A DNA stretch of 64,000 nt from contig JAUMBQ010000006.1 in assembly GCA_032119595.1 (NCBI GenBank), positions 868,001-932,000 of the forward strand, given 5' to 3'. This DNA comes from JAGIBJ01 sp032119595 (GTDB lineage Bacteria > Actinomycetota > Thermoleophilia > Solirubrobacterales > Solirubrobacteraceae). Within the stretch, counting starts at the first letter, position 1. Each line of letters begins with the position of its first letter. The notes beneath the pieces are model-generated. The model did no database searches and was not told where the DNA came from. It worked only from the letters and a program-made list of their open reading frames with translations. A program made the translations under genes and the position numbers. This document shows positions 52,355 through 60,831 of this stretch, in pieces.

Positions 52355-52593
52355 GCGCCAGCCAGCCGCTTGCGGTCTGCGCGGAGTTCAGCGACAACGT
52401 CCACCGGACCGGCCCAGCCTGCAGCGAGGCGGTCGAGACGACTGATGATCTCGTCGCGAGGCATGGCCAGCTCGCCGACCTCCCGGCGCGCGGCAAGCTG
52501 CAACAGCCCACTGCGACTCGTGCCCCGCCGCGCCGCCTCGGAATCCACGCGCGCCAGCAAGTCATCGGGAAACGACACCATTACCTTGGCCAT
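52351..52593 (-). CDS. VapB-type ribbon-helix-helix antitoxin
   Basis: 80-residue protein. The ribbon-helix-helix start MAKVMVSFPDDLLARVDSEA and RRGTSRSGLLQLAARRE bind DNA. The C-terminal half (SRLDRLAAGWAGPVDVVAEL) should block the PIN toxin encoded just downstream with 4-bp overlap. The short upstream region, shared with the divergent sigma-factor gene, is AT-rich for this genome (GGATATACC). Confidence 0.88.
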   Translation of the reverse strand: MAKVMVSFPDDLLARVDSEAARRGTSRSGLLQLAARREVGELAMPRDEIISRLDRLAAGWAGPVDVVAELRADRKRLAGA

Positions 52594-52753
52594 ACCCAGA
52601 GGATATACCGCGTGGCAATACCTTCAGACGCCCTGCGCGATCGTTGCCGACCGAAGGTCGATGGGCCGCGGCGGCGCAGCCGCGAAGTCAAGCCCCGTCG
52701 ACCCCGTTCAGCCCTGGCGAGCTGGCACAACGACTGACGCCTGTGCACTATGA

Positions 52754-53368
52754 ATGCCGATGGGTTGGGAGCGACACCGCCGCGCGGCACCGCGCGCTTC
52801 TGGCGTCCCGTCTTCCGCGGGCCCTGCGAGGACACCCCGATTGGACCTCGAAGCCCTCTATGCCACAGAGTCCAAAACGCTGCTGGTGCACCTCACACAC
52901 CGCACGGCCGACCCTCAGATCGCCCTGGACCTCTGGGCGGAGACCTTCGCCCAGGCGTACGCCTCCAGAGACTCCTTCCGCGGGTCCACCGATGCGGAAG
53001 CTGGAGCCTGGCTCCATGGAATTGCTCGCAACCTGCTCGCGCAGTTCTATCGCCGTGGGACGATCGAGCAGAATGCCCTGCGCAAGCTTGCCCTGGAACG
53101 GCCACCGGCAACGCCTGAGGTCCTCGCCGAAGTCGAGCGCGAAGCCGGACTCCAGGAACTTCGGCGGGACCTGGCCGGAGCGCTCTCTTCGTTGACGCCG
53201 GCGCTCCGTGAAGCGGTGCAGCTGCGTGTGGTGGATGAGTTGGGGTATCCGGAGGTCGCCGCGCGCCTTGAGATCTCCGAGGTCAGCGCGCGGGCTCGTG
53301 TATCCCGCGGCCTGGCCGCCCTCGCTGATCGTCTCGACGGTACGGCGCTCCAGGAGCGAACCGCATGA
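52754..53368 (+). CDS. ECF-type RNA polymerase sigma factor
   Basis: 204-residue sigma-70 family protein with region 2 (LVHLTHRTADPQIALDLWAE, then TFAQAYASRDSFRG) and region 4 (LTPALREAVQLRVVDELGYP, then SEVSARARVSRGLAAL). The WAETFAQAY and AWLHGIARNLLAQFYRR segments are the usual -10 recognition helices. The ATG at 52754 gives a basic 25-residue leader; an internal start before LDLEALYATE would also be compatible. Its stop overlaps the start of the next gene (ATGA), the usual arrangement for a sigma factor and its membrane partner. Confidence 0.88.
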   Translation: MPMGWERHRRAAPRASGVPSSAGPARTPRLDLEALYATESKTLLVHLTHRTADPQIALDLWAETFAQAYASRDSFRGSTDAEAGAWLHGIARNLLAQFYRRGTIEQNALRKLALERPPATPEVLAEVEREAGLQELRRDLAGALSSLTPALREAVQLRVVDELGYPEVAARLEISEVSARARVSRGLAALADRLDGTALQERTA

Positions 53369-54399
53369 CCGATCTCAGGTCACCCGACGAGACGCCGGCG
53401 CTCGACGACTACGTCAACGCGTTCGGTCAAGAATTCGCGGCAGCGATCGCCGACGATGCGGCCGCGGCGCCCAGCCTCGCGCGCCCCGCGCAGGCGCGCA
53501 AGCTCCGGCGCCGGCTCGTTCGCTTCGGCGGCATCGGGGTGGCCACGCTCGCCGCGGTGGCGGCGGTCGTCGTCTTCCTCCCGATCCTGCCGTCCCCGGG
53601 GCAGCACGATGTGGTGTCGGGCGCCCGGGCCAAGCTCGGCAAACCGGGCATGATCCTGCACTACGTCATCTCCACCGGAATCAGGAGCGGGCCAAGTGAA
53701 TCGGGCCCCTGCGCGGCGCGCCAAACGGAGATCTGGCAGACGACACTGGGTCCGTTGCGCTTCCGGACGCTGGACTCACCGGAGGACCCGAAATGTGGGC
53801 GGAGCATGCTCGCCGACGGCACCTTCACGCGCGGTCCGATCGAGTCTTCCAGCGAGCCCGGACGGACCGTGACGTATTACCCGGCGCTCCGCAAGATGCT
53901 CGTGATGACCGGAAGCTCCGGGACGCTGACCGGTGGACTTCCCGCCCTGGACCCCGCCAACCAGTCCGGTGCCGGCGAACTCATCACCACCCTTCGGCGC
54001 CTGTTCCGGGAGCGCCGCCTCCGCGAGCTGAAGCGAGGCCGCGAGGGCGGCCGCGACGTGGTCTACCTGGTGGGCAAGGTAGACAAGGCGCCGGGAACGA
54101 AGTCCACGTTCCACCTGAAGTACATCGTCGATGCGCAAACCTATGCTCCGGTCAGGCTTGAGCGCCGCATGGTGACGCGCTTCCGTGGCGTCGGCTACGC
54201 ATCAACGTCGGTCTGGCGCTTTTCCAAGTACGAGCAGCTGCCCGTGACCCCGGCGAACGAAACGCTGCTCACCATCCGGCCGACCGGCCCCGTGAAGATC
54301 ACGACGAAGACCCTCGACGAGTTCCGCGCGGACGCCGAGCGAAGGGATGCGCAGAACGAGGCCAACCGCAAGGCGCGCGCGAAAGCGCGCACCAAGTAG
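53365..54399 (+). CDS. Membrane-anchored protein coupled to the ECF sigma factor
   Basis: 344-residue protein overlapping the sigma gene by 4 bp. A cytoplasmic N-terminus of about 52 residues is followed by one membrane helix (GGIGVATLAAVAAVVVFLPI) and a 270-residue external domain with beta-rich, lipoprotein-carrier-like features (STFHLKYIVDAQTYAPVRLE). The C-terminus is strongly basic and coiled (AERRDAQNEANRKARAKART). By position it should be the anti-sigma factor or a sensor for it. The N-terminal part shows no zinc-binding H-x3-C-x2-C motif, so it is not a classic ZAS anti-sigma. Confidence 0.75.
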   Translation: MTDLRSPDETPALDDYVNAFGQEFAAAIADDAAAAPSLARPAQARKLRRRLVRFGGIGVATLAAVAAVVVFLPILPSPGQHDVVSGARAKLGKPGMILHYVISTGIRSGPSESGPCAARQTEIWQTTLGPLRFRTLDSPEDPKCGRSMLADGTFTRGPIESSSEPGRTVTYYPALRKMLVMTGSSGTLTGGLPALDPANQSGAGELITTLRRLFRERRLRELKRGREGGRDVVYLVGKVDKAPGTKSTFHLKYIVDAQTYAPVRLERRMVTRFRGVGYASTSVWRFSKYEQLPVTPANETLLTIRPTGPVKITTKTLDEFRADAERRDAQNEANRKARAKARTK

Positions 54400-54408
54400 C
54401 GCCGCAGC

Positions 54409-55293
54409 TCAGCTCGGCAACACCGTGACCGGCACCGGCGCGTGATGCAGGATCTCGACGGCGCGGCTGCCGAGGAAGGTGCGCAGCGGGCCACCACGCG
54501 AGCGAGAGCCGACGACGAGGACCTCGCCTGGCGCCCAGTCGATGGCGTCGATCGCAGCCCGCCACGTTGGGCCGTCGCCGAACTCCGTGGTGATGAAGCG
54601 GGACGGGAGACCGAGGTTGGCGATGCCTCGCACGGCCTCGTCGACCGTGACCTGCATCTGCTCGTGCCAGGCCTGGGAGATCTGGGCCGCGTAGCCCTGC
54701 GACGTGTAAAGCGACCCGCTGCCCGTGTCGCGCACGAAGAAACTGATCGCGCGCAGCATGCTGTCGATCCGATCGGCGAGGACGGCGCCATATTCGAGGG
54801 CCTGCCGGCTGCCGTCGCCCGGACCAAACGCGACGGTGACCCGCCGGATCGGGTGTTCGGAATACGCCCGCGCGTACCCGACGGGCGCGATGTGCACCGG
54901 GACCGCGGCTGCGTGAAGGAGCCCGGAGGCAACATCGCCGATGCGCGTACGCCCGTGCTCTCCGCGGTCCGCCGACCCGAGCACGAGGTGCGTCCCGCCG
55001 CGACGCTCGAGCACGTCGAGAAGCCCGGCTCGCACCGAGCGCGCACCAAACGCAAGCGTCGCGGTGAGCGCATCGCCGAGCACGTCGCGGGCCTCGGCCA
55101 TGGCGGCCTCGGCGATGAGGTCGAAGTAGTCCTCGTCGCTCATTCCGTCGCGAAGCGGCGAAGGCACGCCCGGCGACACCACGACGACCGCCGCGGCGAC
55201 GACCGGCTCACCGAGGACCTCGGCGAGTTCGCCCGCGAGGGCAAGCGGCGACGCGTTGTGATGCCCGGGCCGGACGGCGACGACAATCGCCAT
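54409..55293 (-). CDS. Universal stress protein with two Usp domains
   Basis: 294-residue cytoplasmic protein with two tandem UspA folds (1-140 and 150-294). Each ends in the nucleotide-loop pattern: LVLGSADRGEHGRTRIGDVA and VVGSRSRGGPLRTFLGSRAV, the G-x2-G-x9-G(S/T) form expected for ATP binding in the second domain. Such tandem proteins are common in actinobacteria and are induced by stress. Its stop lies 9 bp from the convergent sigma-partner gene. Confidence 0.9.
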   Translation of the reverse strand: MAIVVAVRPGHHNASPLALAGELAEVLGEPVVAAAVVVVSPGVPSPLRDGMSDEDYFDLIAEAAMAEARDVLGDALTATLAFGARSVRAGLLDVLERRGGTHLVLGSADRGEHGRTRIGDVASGLLHAAAVPVHIAPVGYARAYSEHPIRRVTVAFGPGDGSRQALEYGAVLADRIDSMLRAISFFVRDTGSGSLYTSQGYAAQISQAWHEQMQVTVDEAVRGIANLGLPSRFITTEFGDGPTWRAAIDAIDWAPGEVLVVGSRSRGGPLRTFLGSRAVEILHHAPVPVTVLPS

Positions 55294-55446
55294 ACGCGTC
55301 AGCCCTGCCGTACCGCGCCGCGCCGCAGGCGCGAGCTGGTCCGGAGCAACGCTGACACGATCACCGCTCCGAGTCTAGGGACGCCGGCGCGCCCTGACGA
55401 GCGCACATCGCGACCCACGAGCCGGCCGTCGATCCGAGCCGTGGCG

Positions 55447-56049
55447 CTACTGCAGGAGCGCCGACCCCTGCGCCAGCACACCCCTCGCCACGGACACGTC
55501 CACGGCGAACCGATCCTGCCGAGCCACCGACGTCGCGATCCCGGTCCAGAGGGCGAGCCGGAGGGCGACCAGCTGGCCGACGTCTCCGGGCGGCAGGTCA
55601 CCAGCGTCGATCGCCAGCTGCAAGTCGTCCCGAAGGTGGTCGCCGACGGTCTCGATCCAGTGCACCAAGGTGCTCCCAGGCCCCTCTGAGACGAGGTCGT
55701 TCGACAGCAGGAGCCCACCAGCGCCGGCCAAGAAGGCCACTGGTTCATCGATGGCCAGCTGCATGATCGCCTCGCCCACGGCCGCTACGCGGTCGAGGGG
55801 AGTGCGCCCGGCACGCGACGCCTCAAGCGCCTCGAACCGAGGCTCGCTGACGTGCACGAGCAGCTCGATGACGAGGTTCTCCTTGCTTCCGAAGTGCGAG
55901 TAGATCGACCCGATCGCGACGCCGGCGTGGGCGGACACCTGCGCGATCGTCGTCGCTTCGATGCTCTGCGCCGTGAAGAGCAAACGGGCCGATTCGAGAA
56001 TCGATCGCCGGGTACGGGGGCGGCGAGGGTCGGGGCGGCGCTGGGTCAC
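55447..56049 (-). CDS. TetR-family transcriptional regulator
   Basis: About 200 residues from the GTG at 56049 (VTQRRPDPRRPRTRRSIL). An ATG at 56202 would give 251 residues but with an N-terminus unlike TetR proteins. The N-terminal helix-turn-helix is TTIAQVSAHAGVAIGSIYSH followed by FGSKENLV. The C-terminal ligand domain is all-helical. It is divergent from the large membrane-protein gene at 56250 and probably controls it. The 200-bp gap contains short palindromes. Confidence 0.85.
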   Translation of the reverse strand: MTQRRPDPRRPRTRRSILESARLLFTAQSIEATTIAQVSAHAGVAIGSIYSHFGSKENLVIELLVHVSEPRFEALEASRAGRTPLDRVAAVGEAIMQLAIDEPVAFLAGAGGLLLSNDLVSEGPGSTLVHWIETVGDHLRDDLQLAIDAGDLPPGDVGQLVALRLALWTGIATSVARQDRFAVDVSVARGVLAQGSALLQ

Positions 56050-56194
56050 GGAATCCAGGGGAATCGGGGGTGTAACGGAGGGTCGAGCGCGACTGTCCTC
56101 ACGCTCGACCCCTCCGACGCAGCGAGAGGCGGGACCCAATGCTACGGCGGCAAACGGTACATCAGACGGCGTCACATTCAAAGCTTTGGTAAAT

Positions 56195-56236
56195 CGCCTC
56201 ATTATGGGCGCATTACGTAACGACAAACCATGTAAC
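56195..56236. promoter_or_regulatory. Palindromes in the divergent tetR/membrane-protein promoter region
   Basis: An AT-rich patch just before the ATG at 56250 has TTACGTAA (8-bp palindrome, about 56212-56219) and AACGTT a little further on, with two TAACG copies about 17 bp apart. TetR-family operators are often such short palindromes. The assignment is weak. Confidence 0.3.
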
Positions 56237-56249
56237 GTTTCGCGCCGTC

Positions 56250-58250
56250 ATGTCTCTCGCGTCGCTGTCCTCTCCGCTCGATCGTCCGCATCGCCGCCCC
56301 CACGAGCGCTTGACCGCCGCCGGCATCGGCCTCCTGATGGCGACCATCCTGGGCGTCGCGAGCCCGGCCTCGGCGTGGGCGGCCGACTCGAACGGCGCTG
56401 GCGGCTCGCCGATCGACCAGATCCTGATCGCGACGGTTGGTGCCACGCTCCAGACCCTCCTTCTGCTCTGGCTCGGCCTCGGGCATCGCTCCGGACGCGT
56501 GAAGCTGCTGGGCCGCGCGGCCGACTGGACCGAACGCCGCTCGGGCCTGCCGGGCTGGGCCGCGCTGCCGATGGCCGTCGCGACGACCTCGCTGCTCGTC
56601 GCCGTGTTCGGCATGTACTGGGACATCGCCCTGCACATGGGCGTCGGCCGCGACGAGGGCCCGCTCGCCAACGCCGCTCACTACTTCATCCTGTACGGCC
56701 TCTTCGGCATCTTCACCGCCGGGTTCCTCTCGATCGTGCTGCCGCTGGCTGGCCGCGAAGCGCCTGGTGGCACGTTCATCAAGCTCACGTCGACCTGGTA
56801 CGCCCCGCTCGGCGGCGTCCTCATCTGCGCGTGCGGCGCCTTCGCCCTGGTCGGTTTCCCGCTGGATGACAGCTGGCACCGGATCTTCGGTCAGGACGTC
56901 ACCCTCTGGGGCCCGACCCACCTCATGCTCATCGGCGGCGCGTCGATGACGCTCATCGGCATCGCCGTGCTCGTTGCCGAAGGCATGCGAGCCAACGAGG
57001 TCGACCCCGGCGGCCGCGTCACTGCCTCCTGGGTTCCGTGGGCCCGCCGCGTCGCGCTCTCCGGCGGACTCCTCCTCGGCCTCTCGACGTTCCAGGCCGA
57101 GTTCGACTTCGGCATCCCCCAGTTCCGGTTCGTCCTGCAGCCCGTGATGCTCATGGCCGCGATGGGCGTCGGCCTCGTGTCGGTGCGCGTCTGGGGCGGC
57201 AAAGGCTCCGCCCTGGGGGCCGTCGCGTTCTTCCTTGTGGTGCGCGCCATCCTCACCGTGCTCGTCGGCCCGGTCCTCGGCGAGGTCACGCCAATGTTCC
57301 CCCTCTATCTCGTCGGCGCGATCCTCGTCGAGCTCGTCGCGCTGAAGGTGTCGACGACCCGGCCACTGGCCTTCGGCCTGGCCTGTGGCGTTGCCCTCGG
57401 CACCGTCGGCCTGGCGTCGGAATGGGGCTGGAGCCAGCTCGTCATGTCGCTCCCGATGCCCGCGTCGCTGCTCCCGCTCGGTGTGCCGTTCGGCGTGGCC
57501 GGCGCGATCGGGGCGTCAGTCGTCGGTGCATGGATCGGCACCCGCCTGCTCGTCACGCCCACACCGAGCACCCGGGGCCTGCGCATCGGGGCCGTCGCCG
57601 GTGCGCTCACGATCACGGCGCTCATCGGCCTCGGCCTCCCGAAGCCGGTCATCGAGGGCCAGTCCGCAACGGTCGCGCTGACCGACGTGCCCGCAACCGG
57701 CGACGTTGGTCGCGGCGGCCGCAACGTCAAGGCCATCGTGACGCTCGATCCGCCGAGCGCCGCCAAGGACGCGCAGTGGCTCACGATCACGGCCTGGCAG
57801 GGCGACGGCGTGGTCGTCGATCGCCTCCGCAAGATCGGGGACGGACGCTACGAGACGACGAAGCCCATTCCGGTCCACGGCTCGTGGAAGGCGATGATCC
57901 GCCTGGGCGTCGGCCAATCACTTGCAGCACTCCCGGTCCACCTGCCGCAAGACACGGCCATTCCTGCTCCGGAGGTGCCAGCCTCCGCCACGTTCACGCG
58001 GCCCTTCATCGCCGACCACGCCGTGCTCCAGCGCGAGCAGAAGCCTGCGGCCGCGGCCCTGACGATCGCCGCCTACCTGACCGTCGGCGGGATCACCGTG
58101 CTGCTGCTGATCCTGCTCGTGTGGGGGCTGCACCGGTTCGGGTCGCCGCCGGCGCGCCGCGAGATCAGTCCGCCTCGGCCTGCTCGCGGAGCTCTTCGCC
58201 GAACACCCGCTCGATCTCAGCCGCGATCGTCGGCTGCAGAAGCTGGCTGA
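56250..58250 (+). CDS. Large polytopic membrane protein with external YtkA/FixH-like domain
   Basis: 666-residue membrane protein with about 12 helices. The first half has spaced His/Asp/Trp motifs (MYWDIALHMGVGRDEGPL, AAHYFILYG, LDDSWHRIFGQDVTLWGP, THLML) that look like metal or haem ligands in or near the membrane. Residues 475-585 form an extracytoplasmic beta domain (TLDPPSAAKDAQWLTITAWQ, then PVHGSWKAMIRLGV) like YtkA/FixH modules, and a last helix follows. The combination suggests a copper or oxidase-related role, which is inference. The last 86 bp overlap the end of the convergent MerR gene. Confidence 0.75.
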   Translation: MSLASLSSPLDRPHRRPHERLTAAGIGLLMATILGVASPASAWAADSNGAGGSPIDQILIATVGATLQTLLLLWLGLGHRSGRVKLLGRAADWTERRSGLPGWAALPMAVATTSLLVAVFGMYWDIALHMGVGRDEGPLANAAHYFILYGLFGIFTAGFLSIVLPLAGREAPGGTFIKLTSTWYAPLGGVLICACGAFALVGFPLDDSWHRIFGQDVTLWGPTHLMLIGGASMTLIGIAVLVAEGMRANEVDPGGRVTASWVPWARRVALSGGLLLGLSTFQAEFDFGIPQFRFVLQPVMLMAAMGVGLVSVRVWGGKGSALGAVAFFLVVRAILTVLVGPVLGEVTPMFPLYLVGAILVELVALKVSTTRPLAFGLACGVALGTVGLASEWGWSQLVMSLPMPASLLPLGVPFGVAGAIGASVVGAWIGTRLLVTPTPSTRGLRIGAVAGALTITALIGLGLPKPVIEGQSATVALTDVPATGDVGRGGRNVKAIVTLDPPSAAKDAQWLTITAWQGDGVVVDRLRKIGDGRYETTKPIPVHGSWKAMIRLGVGQSLAALPVHLPQDTAIPAPEVPASATFTRPFIADHAVLQREQKPAAAALTIAAYLTVGGITVLLLILLVWGLHRFGSPPARREISPPRPARGALRRTPARSQPRSSAAEAG

Positions 58251-58890
58251 AGATCTGGCTTGCCAGTGGCCGAACGGCGTCGATCGCTGACGCGATCTTC
58301 GGCCACTGCTCGTCCGGCCGGCCAGCCGCGTCGAACGGGTCCCAGACCTCGGCTTTGACGATCTCGACGAACGTGCGCGCGGCCTCTTCGCTGTGACGCC
58401 TCACCACGAGGGCGATCTCGAGCGCAGCCATGAGCGAGATGCCGTGGCGGGTGACCTCGTCGGCGGTGTCGAGAATGCCCGCGATCGGCGCCGCGAACGT
58501 GCCGTCGGGTCGCGGGACCAGCGCGCCGAGATCGAGCGCACGGCGCAGCATCTCCTCGTCGAATGGGCCGAACCGCTGCACGAGTTCCTCGAGCGTGAGG
58601 ATCAGCGGGTCGCCAGGCTCGAGCGGCCCGATCACCTCGCGGCGCAGTGCCACGAGCTTCGTGGCGGTGTCGGCGCGGCTGGCCAGCAGGCGCTCGACGA
58701 GCCCGAGCGACAGCCCGTCGGCCTGGAGTTCCTGGATCAGGCGCAGGCGCTCCAGGTGCACGTCGCCGTAGAAGCCCTTTCGGCCACGCACCTCGGGCGG
58801 CGGCAGCAGGCCGCGCGTGTGGTGGCTGCGAATGTTGCGGACCGTCAGCCCCGACTCACGGGCAAGCTCCTCGATGGTCAGGTCGCCCAC
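58165..58890 (-). CDS. MerR-family transcriptional regulator
   Basis: 241-residue protein with a GTG start. The MerR DNA-binding domain is LTIEELARESGLTVRNIRSH, then GLLPPPEVRGRKGFYGDVHL. The 165-residue C-terminal part is long for MerR and all-helical (PFDEEMLRRALDLGALVPRP), and has no Cys ligands. It may bind a lipophilic effector. Its 3' end overlaps the convergent membrane-protein gene by 86 bp, which is unusually deep. Confidence 0.87.
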   Translation of the reverse strand: MGDLTIEELARESGLTVRNIRSHHTRGLLPPPEVRGRKGFYGDVHLERLRLIQELQADGLSLGLVERLLASRADTATKLVALRREVIGPLEPGDPLILTLEELVQRFGPFDEEMLRRALDLGALVPRPDGTFAAPIAGILDTADEVTRHGISLMAALEIALVVRRHSEEAARTFVEIVKAEVWDPFDAAGRPDEQWPKIASAIDAVRPLASQIFSQLLQPTIAAEIERVFGEELREQAEAD

Positions 58891-58977
58891 GTGGCGATCT
58901 TACGAAGAACGCCGCGCTCGGGACACCCGGCCAGAGCAATGGTGCAGCGACCGCCTGAGCCGTCCCGGAAACGCCAA

Positions 58978-59014
58978 GCGCCCGCTTGACATGCAACGCA
59001 TGCCAAACGGGCGC
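58978..59014 (-). terminator. Hairpin after the inositol operon
   Basis: GCGCCCG (58978-58984) pairs with CGGGCGC (59008-59014), and an inner GCATG/CATGC pairing strengthens the loop. It lies 24 bp beyond the ino1 stop. Confidence 0.5.
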
Positions 59015-59037
59015 GGAACTGGCGACGCGGAGTCGAG

Positions 59038-60150
59038 TTAGACGGGCGTCGGCGCCACGTAGGCGTGCTGCTCGATGAACTCTTCCGTGTGCTGACGGCA
59101 AATCTCGTCGGGCTGCTGGTTCTTCGGCGACTTCATGAAGTACGAAGACGGCCCGTCGATCTGGCCCGAGAGGCCATGGTTGAGGGCGAGCTTGCAGCAA
59201 CGCACGGCGTCGATGATCACGCCGGCGGAGTTCGGCGAATCCCACACCTCGAGCTTGGCTTCGATCGTGAGCGGCACGTCGCCGAACGACTTGCCCTCAA
59301 GGCGAATGTGGGCCCACTTGCGGTCGGTGAGCCACGGCACGTAGTCCGAAGGACCGATGTACACGTCTTCGGCGGGCAGGTCGCGGCCCATGACCGAGGT
59401 CACGGCCTGCGTCTTGGAGATCTTCTTGCTCTCGAGGCGCTCGCGCTCGAGCATGTTGAAGAAGTCCATGTTGCCGCCGACGTTGAGCTGGCTGGTGCGC
59501 TCGAGGTGCACGCCACGCTCGTGGAACAGACGAGCGAGGACGCGATGCACGATCGTCGCGCCGACCTGGCTCTTGATGTCGTCGCCGATGATCGGCAGCC
59601 CCTTCTCGATGAAGCGGTTGTTCCAGTAGTCCTCGGATGCGATGAACACCGGGATGCAGTTCACGAAGGCGCAACCGGCCTCGAGGACCTGCTCGACGTA
59701 CCACTTCGTCGCCTGCTCAGAGCCGACCGGGAGGTACGAGACGACGACGTCGGTCTTCGTCTCTTTGAGGATCTTGACGATGTCGTCGGTCGGGCCAGGC
59801 GCCTTGGAGATCTTCGTCGCCGGGTACTTGCCGATGCCGTCGTGCGTCATGCCGCGGTAGACCTTGACGCCGGTGTCCGTGGGGACCTCGGCGAACTTGA
59901 TCGTGTTGTTCGGGTCGGCCCAGATGGCCTCGCCAAGGTCCTTGCCGACCTTCGTCGCGTTGACGTCGAACGCCGCCGTGAACTCGATGTCGCGGACGTG
60001 GTAGCCGCCCAGCGTCGTGTGCATGAGACCCGGGATGTCCTCGGACTCACCCGCGTTTGCGTAGTGGTAGACGCCCTGCACGAAGCTGTTGGCGCAGTTG
60101 CCCACGCCGATGATGGCGACGCGGACCTTCTCCTGTTGACGATCAGTCAT
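59038..60150 (-). CDS. ino1: Inositol-3-phosphate synthase
   Basis: 370-residue cytoplasmic enzyme converting glucose-6-phosphate to 1D-myo-inositol-3-phosphate with NAD+. The Rossmann loop is GVGNCANS (15-22). Further family blocks are VSYLPVGSEQATKWYVEQVL, CIPVFIASEDYWNNRF, LPIIGDDIKSQVGATIVHR, LNVGGNMDFFNML and KLEVWDSPNSAGVIIDAVRC. This is the short actinobacterial form. It is the last gene behind PAP2 and the CDP-alcohol phosphatidyltransferase (gap 49 bp), so it supplies the head group for inositol lipids, and possibly also mycothiol. Confidence 0.97.
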   Translation of the reverse strand: MTDRQQEKVRVAIIGVGNCANSFVQGVYHYANAGESEDIPGLMHTTLGGYHVRDIEFTAAFDVNATKVGKDLGEAIWADPNNTIKFAEVPTDTGVKVYRGMTHDGIGKYPATKISKAPGPTDDIVKILKETKTDVVVSYLPVGSEQATKWYVEQVLEAGCAFVNCIPVFIASEDYWNNRFIEKGLPIIGDDIKSQVGATIVHRVLARLFHERGVHLERTSQLNVGGNMDFFNMLERERLESKKISKTQAVTSVMGRDLPAEDVYIGPSDYVPWLTDRKWAHIRLEGKSFGDVPLTIEAKLEVWDSPNSAGVIIDAVRCCKLALNHGLSGQIDGPSSYFMKSPKNQQPDEICRQHTEEFIEQHAYVAPTPV

Positions 60151-60199
60151 GTGGTGGTGCTGCTCCTGGGAAGAAATGGTGATGGGGCTCGCAGCGCGA

Positions 60200-60814
60200 T
60201 CAAGCGGCCGGGGGGCCGGCGATCAGCTGCTTGCGGACATGGAAGATTCGCTGGAACACGGTGACCGTGCTCAGGGCAGCGAGAAGATAGACGGCGGGCT
60301 CAAGGACACCGAGATCGGCGAGCAGCAGTCCTGCGGAAAGGATGATGACGCGTCCAGCTCGGTTTCCGAAACCGACCTTGCACTCGACGCCAAGCGCCTC
60401 GGCCCTGGCGCGCGTGTACGACACCATCAGCGACGACACGATCGCGATGCCCACGACGCCCACGATGAGGCGGTTGTCGTCCTCCGGCGTGGCCGCGGCC
60501 GCAAAGCTGGCGGCGATCACGGTGAGCATCACGCCCTCCTCGATGCGATCGAGGGTGGAGTCCAGGAACGCGCCGAACGGAGACGCCTTGCCGGACATCC
60601 GCGAGTACTTGCCGTCGAGCATGTCGCAGACGGACCCGACGACGAACGCGACGCCCCCGAGGAACAGCTCGTCGGCGTACACCAGGCCCGCCGCGAGCAG
60701 GCACAGGGCGAGGCCCGTGAGCGAGATCGCGTTCGGCGTGAGACGCGACTCGATGAGTCGATTGCGAACGATTTCCCCGCGCTCGGCGCGGGTGGCGCGT
60801 GGACGCGAAGGCAT
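60200..60814 (-). CDS. CDP-alcohol phosphatidyltransferase, probable phosphatidylinositol-phosphate synthase
   Basis: 204-residue membrane enzyme (ATG at 60814). The family signature is complete: D64-x2-D67-G68-x2-S71-R72-x8-G81-x3-D85-x3-D89, with Ser in place of the usual Ala at 71. Five or six helices follow. Its neighbour ino1 makes inositol-3-phosphate, the acceptor used by actinobacterial phosphatidylinositol-phosphate synthases, so that reaction with CDP-diacylglycerol is the most likely. A phosphatidylglycerophosphate or other head-group role cannot be ruled out. Confidence 0.88.
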   Translation of the reverse strand: MPSRPRATRAERGEIVRNRLIESRLTPNAISLTGLALCLLAAGLVYADELFLGGVAFVVGSVCDMLDGKYSRMSGKASPFGAFLDSTLDRIEEGVMLTVIAASFAAAATPEDDNRLIVGVVGIAIVSSLMVSYTRARAEALGVECKVGFGNRAGRVIILSAGLLLADLGVLEPAVYLLAALSTVTVFQRIFHVRKQLIAGPPAA

Positions 60815-60831
60815 GCTGGGAGGTGTGGTGG

